DNA of 52,872 nt. Origin: Branchiostoma floridae. Lineage: Eukaryota > Chordata > Leptocardii > Amphioxiformes > Branchiostomatidae. The notes beneath the pieces were generated by a model. That model was not told the origin of the DNA. It searched no databases and saw nothing but the letters and a program-made list of their open reading frames with translations. How positions within the stretch are numbered: the stretch's first letter is position 1; each line of letters starts with the position of its first letter. Location: assembly GCF_000003815.2 (NCBI RefSeq), contig NW_023365773.1, positions 668,878 to 721,749 on the forward strand. Direction: 5' to 3'. The position numbers were made by a program, and so were the translations under genes. Positions 23,601-32,689 of the stretch are shown piece after piece.

Positions 23601-24825
23601 TCGTCGTCAGGACCAGACAAATTAATACAACGATCATGACATGACTTAACACAATATGAGTTAAAACTGATTTTTTTTGGCTTCACTCGATGAGAGATAA
23701 TAACCCAAATAACCATTACACGTTAGCGAAGAAGAACAACTGGAATCTTGTGGAGATTTTGACATCAGGAAGAGTTCTTCATGATCTAACCATTTTACCA
23801 GAGAAAGTGTCCAATATGGCTGCCATAATTGCGACACGCAAACTGCAACAACAATGGGGAACAACCTGAGGGTGGGGTCGAGGAATGTCTAAAATCTGCC
23901 TTGAGGGTAGGAAGGGATTGAAGTATAATCTAAGGGTATGAAAAATAACGATAACAGCCGTAATTTCCAGGCAAAGATCTGCTAACGTCGGAAAGGCCTT
24001 AACTTAAAACTGCGTGATCGTTTTAAGAAGTCAGAATACTAGTAGATACTGCCATATAAAAGTCGTTATTTCCGGGGTGCCGAGGCAGGCCTGGCTGAAA
24101 TGATAAAACACTAGTACTGACTAGCATACAACTTTTCCACCCTTAGGTAATCATAAGGAATGTCAACTTACGTTTAAGCCTGAACACCGGCCGTGATGAC
24201 TGCACAGAGAGTACCCAATGTAACGTTACAGCCATTTGAAGCACCACTTGTATTACTAGGAGAATTAACGACAACGTCACAGGCAGGTCCCCGGATGTAA
24301 CGTTACACGTGACCTTTGTGCTCAGGCTTACCTGTCCAACGTAAACAACGGGGAGTAATCAGATAATTTGACCCAATGACAACGTCGTCTGCAAATAGGA
24401 TCAATTCTTAATTTTTAAATATAACATGCTGTATCCTCATAAACTTCTTTCACGACGTTTTCACTACATTGTATCTGCCGTAGTCGCTAGATACTAACGT
24501 CTTACCCGTCCGATCTCAGCCCCAGTTCACAACTTGTTGTACACCTTGTCCACTAGGCGCTGTTGCCGCGCTCTCTCTACGACCTTTAAATTTGACAGAT
24601 CGCTCAACAAATTGCATAAAAAACAAATGCCTTACGCATCGTATGTCTTTTTTTTTCTGTCAAACTTTTACATGTTGTATAATATACTCAATATGAAATA
24701 GAAAGGTTACCGTTTTAGTCTCAGTGAGAGCGCTGAGCGATCGCCTCCTCTGAACTGCCAACTAATGAATCGGACATTGATGTCTGTGTCCTTTTCCGTA
24801 TTTTCAAGCGGCGTATCTTTTGTGC
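20698..24825. repeat. Tandem unit 3 of the 4.2-kb array
   Basis: This unit has the same order as unit 2: junction segment, first block (21330-22150), second block (22610-23300) and tail. Its first block is nearly identical to unit 2, but its tail (23300-24825) is clearly more diverged, with ATGGCTGCCATAATTGCG in place of the GGCCGCCATT motif. Mixed divergence along one unit suggests unequal exchange or conversion. A further junction segment at 24826-24970 ends the array. Confidence 0.85.
24166..24590 (-). promoter_or_regulatory. Putative first-exon/promoter module, unit 3
   Basis: This is the third and most diverged copy of the module. The GT of each donor-like site is still present (24166-24171, 24327-24331, 24501-24505), although flanking bases changed and the TATA-like word is lost. 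Retention of GT in decayed surroundings is the main argument for function. Confidence 0.22.
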
Positions 24826-24970
24826 CATGTCACAAAGGAAGACTGCCTAATAACTTATAAGACAGTAAATTGTTGACATTGCTTTTCAATGAGATCAGGT
24901 TATGCTCCCTCACAAACATCTGATCCAAGGTCACTGTACGGTTCACGGTAAACACAATGCAAGAAGGCCT

Positions 24971-27249
24971 CCCCAGAGTCATGGAGGTGCAAATACGTAG
25001 CCAGCCTGACTGTAGTCTCTACTACACTCACTACACTGGCTATAGGGAGAATGGTTCGACTTTTATAGGGTTTTATTTTGCCGTCGGGGAAATGTTTACA
25101 TTAGTCTGGACTGACTCTCCTGGTCAATTATTCCCCTTTTTGTCGATTTCAGAACGTCTTATTTCGAACGTTTTCATGCACGTTTAGATTTTTTTTATAA
25201 ACTGGCCATTGATTTAAACTGACTACTGATGTGGACAGGTGCGTCATGAAAACTATCGTAAGGTGGTGGGGAACGCAGCTCGCACTAGTTAAACTAAACT
25301 ACAAGCCATAAGACAATGCGCTGCGTCTGCGACTTCTGTAAATGTTCATCCATAGGCGCCCCCAAACATATCTACGAAACTAAAGAAAGGGTCAACTTAC
25401 GGTGTTGGTCCGTTCGTTGCTTTTGCCCATACGTAAGGCTCCTTACAGTTACAGGTGCTGCGCCATTTTGTTTATGCCCCCGTGTGGAAAGTCACCACCA
25501 CTGGCTCAGTTGGCCTGACCGAGGTGAACGACGACCAGCCAGCAAACAAAACGTTTACATTTGGGCAGCGGATCGTTTCTTAGGTATCGCCGTGACATAG
25601 TATCAATATGGTTTAGTGATTACGTCACCCCAAGGTTTGAAGTACTGTTTATGTTGTGTCTGTGTGCGTGTGGACCTACCGGCAAAGCTGTAAAGGTAAA
25701 GGGGTGAAGTCTGCCATCTCTAATCACATTGTTTGATCAGGAAGAAAGGGGTAGGCAGAAGACAAATGCGACAATGTTCTTTGTTTGCTTGCCATCTACA
25801 GATCATGCCTAAATGATGTAAGGCGTGTGCATCACGTAACAGTGTAATATGCCCTTGGGTGCCAGGGAGAACGGCTTGATAGAGTTAGAAAGTAAAAAAA
25901 AAGTACTCTGACTTCTGCAACAAGGAACAAGTTAAACTGTATTTTGGACTGATCAGCTCCAGTCTTTGTCAAGGAATGTACTTTGAACCTTAATTCCTTT
26001 TGACTGCTTATTAATAACTGCACGTTTTACGGCAGATTCTTGACTGATCAAAAAAGGTGGTAACGTCGCCATACATTGTAGTAGTGCTCTTCTGTGAAAG
26101 TGGTGGATAGACAAAAGTTAGATACTAGTCTTTACTACCAATAAAATAACGCAAAAGATATACATATACCTTCAAAATATTTATTCGATTTCCGTTACAT
26201 CTTTAATTGTGATGTAGTTTTGTACACTTTATCAACAGCACAAGCGAAACAAAAGCTTCTTATAGAATTTGTCTCTCTGACAGAATCACACAATGTGTTT
26301 TGCCAAAATCTCGAGTAATTTAATGAAGGAAGTGTATATAAATTAACTATACAACAGATATATACAACACAGAAGCAATATAAGATACATAAATACATTC
26401 TATTGTAGTAAACTACTAGTATTAACAATGTTTCATCCTTGATAGCAATTTCAAACTATACAAAAGTTACAAGTTATGCTGTATTTTTGCTAACATCAAG
26501 ATCACGTGGTTGTCATACTTACAAGGATCTTGCACCCACTAGGCATGGATCTTACTTAACATGTGCAAAAAGGTAAACTTTACAGAAAAAAAATACGGCA
26601 GTTGAAATTTCTTCAGTGTCAAAGACATTTCAAAAGAGTTCTTGTTCCGGGATCCCCTACCTTGTGTGGTACATTCATGAAACAGGTTAGTTTAGACATG
26701 AAACGAAAAACAGATAGATTTTTGTCGGTTGGGATGTTACACTGGCTTAAACCATTAATCAGATGGACTCAAGCCCTGATTATTAATCAACTCCCGTACA
26801 TGTGTTTTGCATGCATTACAGTGCGGATAACATATGGGAAAAATTGATGTTAGGATGACTAGATAATTGATAACTCTAGAGTATGTGCGTATTGAGGTTG
26901 ATATTACAGAAATGGTGCAAGCTGCAAGCTGTAAAATCTACATCTGTTTAGACAGACAGGTTTAACATACCATCGAAATGAACTACACCTAGTCGTCACT
27001 TATTTCTTTTTAGACTAAAATGAAGGTGAAAATTAAATTCATGATTGAATGCTTGCCGTTTGTAGACATATTTAATGCTGATAAGGCAGTTGTACATGAC
27101 ATGACAAGAAGAAAGGCCGTGTTATGATAGCATGGAAATGTCAAACTTTTACATCGATCGTTACTATTATAGTCTAATTTTAGTCCACTGGTTATCATGA
27201 TTAGCTTTAAGGGATTGGAAATTGGACAATAGCATATTAGACGCTTTTG
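24971..27249. other. Stretch without recognised genes; possible 3' region of MIDDLE locus
   Basis: No coding region is supported. A CpG-richer segment (25380-25540) contains further minus-strand donor-like words (CAACTTACGG at 25393, TACGTAAGG near 25432) and GCGCCATTTTG, reminiscent of the array modules. A minus-strand AATAAA occurs at 26171-26176, about 1.1 kb beyond the EEP stop codon, and could be its polyadenylation signal, but its distance makes this weak. Confidence 0.35.
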
Positions 27250-28056
27250 TTACCAGGTGCGTGTGGAATGCTTGCATGGCGAGGAGAACGGATTGGGGCT
27301 TCCTAGATCCAGCACAGCGAAGACTGGTTTGTGGTCGATGACAACATTCGGTGCAACCTCGCTCTCCTCTGCCCTGTCCCTGCCCTGTGCTGTGTTGATA
27401 CTTCCTGTATCTAAGAATAACTGATCAGCATGTAGGATATTGATTAAGTCCGAGGTAAAGATGAAGTAGTCAGCTGTTGTTGATGGTTCATATGAAGCGG
27501 CGATGGTTAGTCCGGGGTAACTTTCCAACTTCTCGCATGCCTTTGTGATACTAAAATTGAAATCCCCACCAACAACACAAGCTTTTGGGCCGTTCTTGTC
27601 TTTTGTATACGTCATGGTAAGAAATTCAAGTAGGTCTCGTAATACCAGCTGCTTTTCTGCATCAGCACACGTAAGTGGTCCGTGCCAGGAGATAGCAATG
27701 AAGTCGGACACATTTGGAGTCTTCTCCTGTGCTAGGTTGTTGTCTGCTGTCTCAGGTTGGTCCACGAGTGTGACTGCACAAATACAAAGCCGCCCGCGAT
27801 GTTGCATTAGATTTGGATACTTGTCTCCTATCAGCCTGTAGGAGTCTAAGCGTTTCACTTCAAACAGCTCACTATTCCAGATGACTCCGGCTTCATTCTT
27901 AACTCCTGTGTAGTAAAACTTCTCCCCGAGCTTTAGCTCCTTTTCAGGGTGATTCCACGGACACTCTTGTACAAACACGATTGAGTCGTGCGTCTGTTCA
28001 TGAAGTTTACCGAGAAGAAGTTTACTAAGTCGAAGTTGCGTTAGTTTTTCATTCAT
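27250..28056 (-). CDS. Endonuclease/exonuclease/phosphatase (EEP, DNase I-like) domain ORF
   Basis: This is a single open frame of 268 codons. EEP-family catalytic blocks appear in order: FVQE (E31), VIWNS (strand near 60), ISWHGP (H125), VGGDFN (D165, N167), DYFIF (D196) and VIDHKPVF (D241-H242). These match the metal-dependent hydrolase superfamily of DNase I, Ape1, sphingomyelinases and inositol phosphatases. The usual first strand with its catalytic Asn is missing, so an upstream exon may supply it or the fold is truncated. The ATG lies 42 nt after the stop of the Death-domain gene, in the same frame, and no phase-1 acceptor fits. It could be a separate gene, a downstream cistron or a broken last exon. 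Substrate unknown. Confidence 0.75.
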   Translation of the reverse strand: MNEKLTQLRLSKLLLGKLHEQTHDSIVFVQECPWNHPEKELKLGEKFYYTGVKNEAGVIWNSELFEVKRLDSYRLIGDKYPNLMQHRGRLCICAVTLVDQPETADNNLAQEKTPNVSDFIAISWHGPLTCADAEKQLVLRDLLEFLTMTYTKDKNGPKACVVGGDFNFSITKACEKLESYPGLTIAASYEPSTTADYFIFTSDLINILHADQLFLDTGSINTAQGRDRAEESEVAPNVVIDHKPVFAVLDLGSPNPFSSPCKHSTRTW

Positions 28057-28098
28057 TGCATTCTCGCAAATTTAGAAAATATCAGTTATAAGGTACCA

Positions 28099-28247
28099 CT
28101 ATATGGAAAGACTATCTATACCTTTGCCTGGATCATCGAGCAGCAGCTTACCATCAGTCCTGCCTGTATCCACATCCTCATCTGGCTTCTCTTTTGCAGC
28201 ATCACCATCTACTTCTGTCATAAACAGCTGACCGGAATCTGCTGCGT
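28099..28247 (-). CDS. Acidic linker exon, possible terminal exon of MIDDLE gene
   Basis: The acceptor TTTTTTGTAG gives phase-1 entry. The peptide DAADSGQLFMTEVDGD then PDEDVDTGRTDGK matches the linker at 46652-46747 in the right gene (DAVSSEQLFMIETD). A donor-like G|GTATAG follows 28122, and a better one (GATG|GTAAGC) lies inside the exon near 28150. Without splicing, the frame stops at 28099. Both donors are phase 1, which does not fit the next open frame (EEP), so the 3' end of this gene is unresolved. Confidence 0.5.
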
Positions 28248-28446
28248 CTACAAAAAAGAACATACAAGCAGGACATATGGAAATCAGCACGTATATATCA
28301 AAGTAGTCTTACACCTGTTAGCATGAATGTAGAATTATATTTACATCGGCAGGATTGATTGCAATAGAAATTGTGTAGGATCTTTCTGAAATACTCACTC
28401 AATAAAGAGAAAATTGCAATGGATCCAAGTAGAAGATGTGCTTTAC

Positions 28447-28677
28447 CTGCAACTTCATGTATCCCAGCGTCCCTCAGTGCCTGCACCAGCTGTTCCAGGC
28501 TGACGTCACCAAGGTTCCTCTCCATCCAATCCCGGATCAGCTGGTGAGGACGGAGGGAGGGGGGCAGTCTGGCTGTCAGGTCCCGGATGTAGTCAGTGTT
28601 GAAGCCGAGATATAAAGCTAGCCGCTCCCACATGGAACGCAGACGGTCAGCAATGGCGGCAAACTGTCTGTCTTGCT
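28447..28677 (-). CDS. Death domain exon of MIDDLE gene
   Basis: This 77-codon exon is bounded by TTATTTACAG and GTAAAGC, phase 1 at both ends. Core pattern: MWERLALYLGFNTDYIRDL, then LRPHQLIRDWMERNLG, then VSLEQLVQALRDAGIHEVAG. The W-x-x-LA-x-x-LG start, helix-5 DW and helix-6 LEQLVQAL identify a Death-fold domain. It is the orthologue-like partner of exon 46991-47239 in the right gene (both end in AGIHxVAG) and belongs to a subclass distinct from the KWDDLAREL type. Confidence 0.88.
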
Positions 28678-28900
28678 CTGTAAATAAAGGACAGCAGGTA
28701 AGGGTATATACAAGTGAAACGATCATCATTTCTAAAGATCATAACAGTTGTCAACTTTGTCTGCTAATTATTTGTGTAATATCATTACTTCTGCTCCACC
28801 GTCTATGAACATGAGGCTGTCTGCAATATGATGCCCGTAACAGTATAAATGTATCACACACATTTGTATGTATTCAATAGAACTGAAAATTAATCATTAC

Positions 28901-28939
28901 CTGATTCCTCCTTCACCTTCAGTCCAGGAGTGTCCATTT
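28901..28939 (-). CDS. Micro-exon with SUMO-consensus motif
   Basis: This is a 39-nt exon with good sites (TTTTGAAG and GTAATG), phase 1 at both ends. It encodes MDTPGLKVKEES. VKEE fits the SUMO acceptor pattern (hydrophobic-K-x-E). The exon has no counterpart that I can find in the right gene. Confidence 0.5.
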
Positions 28940-29095
28940 CTTCAAAAGTTGATAAACAGAAAAATTATGATAACCATGTATGACAGGTATTTGTGACTAC
29001 CTATCGGTAATGTTTGCTTTAGTAAATGTAGGCACAAATGAGTTTTTAAAGCTTCTAAGGCAAAGTCATGGACACTGTATTTTTTCAACACTTAC

Positions 29096-29413
29096 CTGAT
29101 TTCATGTGTCTCTGTTGATATTCGTCTGTTTTCACAAGGACGTCAGGTTCTGCTTTGACGCCGAGGCCCACGTTTTGCACGTCTTCCTTTGAAACTATGT
29201 TAATTTGTTCCGTTTTAGGACCAGGAGGCTGATCCGATGCTGAAACATCAGCGGCTGCTTTGCTATCCTGTATTTCTGTCGAGTAGCTGCAGGATGGAAG
29301 TTCTTGTGGTGGTTCCATCTTTACAGGAGACAGAGGCTCCTGTTTGATGGAGACTGGAAACTCGTCCGCTGAACTGTCCACCTGACTTCTGCCTGTAGGA
29401 CCTTTTGGCTCTT
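29096..29413 (-). CDS. Disordered linker exon rich in SUMO-consensus sites
   Basis: This 106-codon exon is bounded by TTTTGTTATAG and GTAAGTG, phase 1 at both ends. Composition is Pro/Ser/Glu-rich with no globular pattern. It carries three hydrophobic-K-x-E motifs: IKQE and VKME close together (VSIKQEPLSPVKMEPP) and VKAE (GLGVKAEPDV). Together with the VKEE micro-exon this makes four SUMO-type sites in about 110 residues. The right gene's equivalent, 48567-48797, is shorter and has none. Confidence 0.65.
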
Positions 29414-29539
29414 CTATAACAAAAATGGAAAGGTGGTTAGAAATGGCATGTATAAGAAGCATTAATGCCAATTGCGAAAAAAAATTGTTTGCCAGACGGT
29501 ATTCATTGGACTGAAATTTTGTTTTATAAATAATCTTAC

Positions 29540-30124
29540 CTTCATCAGATAGACTGTCTTCCTGACATTCCCCATCCGCTCCCAGCAGTGTGACGTGTAC
29601 GTACAGATCCTCCCCTTCTGCTGCCCTCATGTCGTCTGTGATCAGTTCCCGGGTCAGGGTTTCTGACAAACGTCCGTCTCTGTAAGCAGCCAAAAACGTC
29701 CGATAGCAGGACATGTCGTCGAAGCCAAGGTAGCAGAGCAGACAGCTACGCGTTATCCTATTAATGATTGCTTGGTATTGCGCAAAGCACTGAAGGAGTC
29801 TATTGTATGTGGGTAAATCACTTAATACTGCACTCGTAAACGCTGCCTCATGGGCTTTATCAACAATCTGAGTAGCTGAATTTTTTAGTCGTAATTTTGC
29901 ACTTAATTTAGGTTGTTGTCCTTTCGACTCATTGACTGGTTCGTCGTTTCCAAGCATCATCTCTGCATGGTTTCGGAAGAGCCCAACTGCCTCTTCAAAG
30001 TTGTCCAGTTTTGTTACGATTTCTGGACGGAAAACGTATTTGCTTTTTTCCAACAAGGAAACACGGATATTGCTTTCCCTGTCTGTTTCGTCTTGAGGAA
30101 TTTCGGTGTCTTCCAAAGGCGTCC
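29540..30124 (-). CDS. TRADD-like domain exon of MIDDLE gene
   Basis: This 195-codon exon is bounded by TATTTACAG and GTAAGATT, phase 1 at both ends. An N-terminal helical part (KLDNFEEAVGLFRNHAEM, LSDLPTYNRLLQCFAQYQ) leads to the conserved block CLLCYLGFDDMSCY, FLAAYRDGRLSETLTREL, ITDDMRAAEGEDLYVHVTLL. The block is almost identical to the right gene (48915-49514) and recognisable in the left gene. I assign it to the TRADD-like N-terminal adaptor family with moderate confidence. At the DNA level this 3' half of the exon is the most conserved stretch between the loci. Confidence 0.7.
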
Positions 30125-30441
30125 CTGTAAATACATCATATACAACAATCATAATAAGTCAGCAGTACTGTCTACTAGCACGGAACACATGTACATGTCT
30201 GTTGCATCGTGAAACAGATTGCTTCATAAACTAGAAACCTGAGTACAAAAATGTTTGCTGTTTTCTCTTTTACAACCCAGGTAGAGGCAATCTTGTGATG
30301 GTAAGCAGGTCATTGAAATTTCGTGTGTTAAATTCACAACATATTTAGCTTTTGGTTTTGTTTGTTTTGCCTACGCGGTAGACCACCCGATGGCGTAACA
30401 CATCAGGTTTGTACTGAACAGTAAAAGCTGCACATCCGGTT

Positions 30442-30745
30442 AGATTCATTTGAACCGCTCACGTCGGAAAGGACCTCTCCTTTTTTTAAAGGGGGGTGGG
30501 TTCTTTAACGTACACGAGGTCTGGCTCCCCCCAAACACGGGACCTTGATTTAACGTCCTATCCGAGGGACGGCCCTGACCAAAGCTAGGTACTAAATTTC
30601 ACATAAGCGAAGTAACTTAGGAAAGTCGTGTAAAGTTTCTTTCCCAATGGCACACGATCGGTAGTACATCAACGGATTCGAACCCAGAACCTCTGGGTTA
30701 TGAATCAAACACCCTGTCGATTGCACACACGACCCCATTTTTGGA
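30442..30745 (-). mobile_element. tRNA-derived SINE
   Basis: Read on the minus strand, the head (about 30737-30663) resembles tRNA-Met: CAT at the anticodon position (30702-30700) in TGATTCATAACCC, and a perfect Pol III B box GGTTCGAATCC (30684-30674). The body continues with CTTCGCTTATGTG, GGTCAGGGCCGTCCCTCGGA, GACGTTAAA, GGTCCCGTGT and GTACGTTAAAGAACCC. I associate that body with conserved central domains of metazoan SINEs. It is inserted in the intron between the NLS-like and TRADD-like exons and is absent from the right gene's intron. Confidence 0.6.
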
Positions 30746-30833
30746 AACGTTTGCATTGTGGTATATAATGTGAGATACAAAGCACGCGCTGTGTTGCGCC
30801 ATCTCTATTATGACTGTTTGAATGAACTTTTAC

Positions 30834-30953
30834 CTTTTATGCTCGATTCACCATCCTCACACTCCGCTCTCGCTTTCTTCTCTATAGGGTTTTGTTCCAG
30901 ATGATGTTCACCCCTTTTACGTTTGCTTGTTGATGGCTGTGATCCCAGTAACT
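30834..30953 (-). CDS. Basic linker exon of MIDDLE gene
   Basis: This 40-codon exon is bounded by GGCCATAG and GTAAAAG, phase 1 at both ends. It encodes ELLGSQPSTSKRKRGEHHL, then PIEKKARAECEDGES. KRKR plus EKKARA suggests a bipartite nuclear localisation signal. The right gene's copy (50045-50176) keeps the frame but softens the basic clusters (SQRKRG, CKKPRTE). Confidence 0.65.
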
Positions 30954-30999
30954 CTATGGCCAGGAAATATAAAATGTATGTAGTCAATTGTACCATTGT

Positions 31000-31230
31000 T
31001 TTATCCCTGCTACATAATTTAGCCTGCCCTGCAGCTGTGGTTTCTTTTCCAACGCTCTGAAATAAACGCATTGACATATACTCTACATATAAGGTCATTT
31101 ACAAACTGTGTGAAGGACTGGCAAGACTTAATTGGTTGTTACTTGTTGTCTGATATCTATAAAGCGTTGAAACGGGAGGTACAGGTTTCTTTTGCCCAAG
31201 TGAACAAAAATTATCTTTAACCAATAAAGG
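31000..31230 (+). repeat. Conserved intronic block with short plus-strand ORF (MIDDLE copy)
   Basis: This intron segment is about 93% identical to 50230-50460 in the right gene. On the plus strand both contain a frame ending in VKDWQDLIGCYLL, DIYKALKREVQVSF and AQVNKNYL before TAA and AATAAA. It may be the 3' end of an old retroelement. Differences between the copies are mostly amino-acid changing, so it is probably not a living gene. Confidence 0.4.
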
Positions 31231-31360
31231 TTGAAATAGGGATAGTTCATTTGCCATCATTGGAGGTGGTGCAATCGATTACATTATGTGCTTAGAATAG
31301 GATAAAACATGAAGAGAGGCAATCCGTTGGGGTTATTTATACTACAGGAAAAATAAAAAA

Positions 31361-31744
31361 AAAAGATGAAAGTTGAATCTCTACTTCTGGATAAATCAAA
31401 TTTACTTCAGACGTTTCAAACGACCTCCGTCGTTCTTCTTCAGTGAAATAAAAATAAAAGTTTACAACACTGAGGAATAAAGAATACTTCTTACGTTCTA
31501 AATAAACAAAAAAGGTAACGGCTAAGGTGTTCTAAAGTAAACATGGTAGGTAACTACAGAGGTGTTCTAAACAGTGTTCTAAATAAACAAAAAGGTAACT
31601 GACAAAGGTTCTTAGATACATTCTTTATTCCTCAGTGTTGTAAACTTTTATTTTTATTTCACTGAAGAAGAACGACGGAGGTCGTTTGAAACGTCTGAAG
31701 TAAATTTGATTTATCCAGAAGTAGAGATTCAACTTTCATCTTTT
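31361..31744. mobile_element. Foldback (long inverted repeat) element
   Basis: Two arms of about 125 bp (31361-31487 and 31621-31744) are near-perfect reverse complements; GATGAAAGTTGAATCTCTAC pairs with the end of the right arm. The 130-bp loop has two direct copies of GTTCTAAATAAACAAAAA. The matching right-gene intron lacks the element, and ACAGGAAAAATAA flanks the insertion region on both sides, so it inserted after the genes duplicated. Confidence 0.85.
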
Positions 31745-31818
31745 CATTATATTCCTGGATGTATAATCTTCACAAACGTACAGGAAAAATAACATCAACT
31801 GCGAGAAGTGCACCCTAC

Positions 31819-32521
31819 CTGGATGTTCCTTGTCACTCTGGAGACTTGAGGGTGGTGCAGTGCTTGTTGCTCGTTGCTCCAACATCTCAGTAATACAGTC
31901 TATACCTTTCTGCAACCTCTCTTGCCCTTCTGCAAGATTTTTACCTTGATCCAAAACAAGGTCTTTCAACTCATTATCCCTTTTATGCAGCTCTTCCAGC
32001 TCGCTGAGATACCGTGCTTCCTGCTCGCCGGGATCAATACTTGCAGTAAGTTTCTCAGAAATCCTCGCCTCATCTCCCCCAAGGGCGATGAGGATTTTAC
32101 TCAACTCCTGCCATAGTTTATTGAAGTCCTCTGGAGGCACCACTGTTTGTGAAATATGTGCGTAATGTTCATTCCTATATGTTTTAAGTTGATGTCTTTC
32201 ACGTTTGTATGCTTTTAGACTAAATTCATTGAATAGCAGTTCTAACAGTGTGATGTCAAACCCGTGCGCACTGTCAACTGCCTTGCCTTTTGGGTACAAT
32301 TTTTTCCTTTGATTTTCACACAAGTAAGGTAATCTCCGAAGATAACTTTCATGTTTCTGTAGCTGCTTGCGAAGACCTCGTCGGGGATTCATTCTGCTGA
32401 CTTCATTTTCTAATAATTTCCGAAGTAACCGGGTCCCCTCATCGATGAGCAGAGATGCCAGGCGGGCGCCCCTGGCTGTACCCGGGGTGAAGGCTGGATC
32501 CGAACCTCCACTGCTGGCCAT
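31819..32521 (-). CDS. HEPN domain exon (DZIP3-type), N-terminus of MIDDLE gene
   Basis: The start ATG at 32521 has a strong Kozak context (ACAACCACCATGG) shared with the right gene; the exon ends CCAG|GTAGGG in phase 1 after 234 codons. Residues about 15-145 fit the DZIP3-type HEPN family: LASLLIDEGTRLLRKLLENE, a Tyr/Lys-rich middle (RKKLYPKG), FDITLLELLFNEF, and the signature TYRNEHYAH (R116, H122), followed by FNKLWQELSKILIALGG. R-x(4-6)-H is the metal-independent RNase motif of active HEPN proteins. Residues about 160-225 look coiled-coil (LSELEELHKRDNELKDL). The C-terminal coil is nearly identical to the right gene, whereas the HEPN core differs strongly. RNase activity is inferred. Confidence 0.8.
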
Positions 32522-32689
32522 GGTGGTTGTACGATCGATGACTTGACTATTATTAGCACCTTCAGGAGAGAACACAAAGCACGAACTTTTATACCTACTT
32601 TACTTATATAAAAAATAAAGGTTTAAATTGTCATATCAACTGTTTCGTCGGAACTTTTAGAGATTATTTTGCTTAAAGGTGAAGTAATT

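Larger units (their letters stand above)
28099..32559 (-). other. MIDDLE gene: HEPN - TRADD-like - Death domain gene
   Basis: Seven coding exons (32521-31819, 30953-30834, 30124-29540, 29413-29096, 28939-28901, 28677-28447, 28247 onward) join in phase 1 throughout. If exon 7 reads through its weak donor it ends at TAG 28101-28099 with IDSLSI, giving about 714 residues. A 5'UTR acceptor (TTCTCTCCTGAAG) at 32559/32560 is shared with the right gene. A donor-like CCAG|GTAAGGCC near 35085-35093 could mark the first exon, which would put the promoter around 35.1-35.4 kb. Domain order parallels the right gene up to the first Death domain, so the two arose by duplication and then gained different C-termini. 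Confidence 0.65.

Noticed and set aside
27545-27841. Plus-strand 98-codon frame
   Set aside because: Antisense shadow of the EEP ORF.
28064-28068. GCGAG as acceptor joining the Death-domain gene to the EEP ORF
   Set aside because: From a phase-1 donor it gives a stop after a few codons, and the intron would be only about 56 nt.
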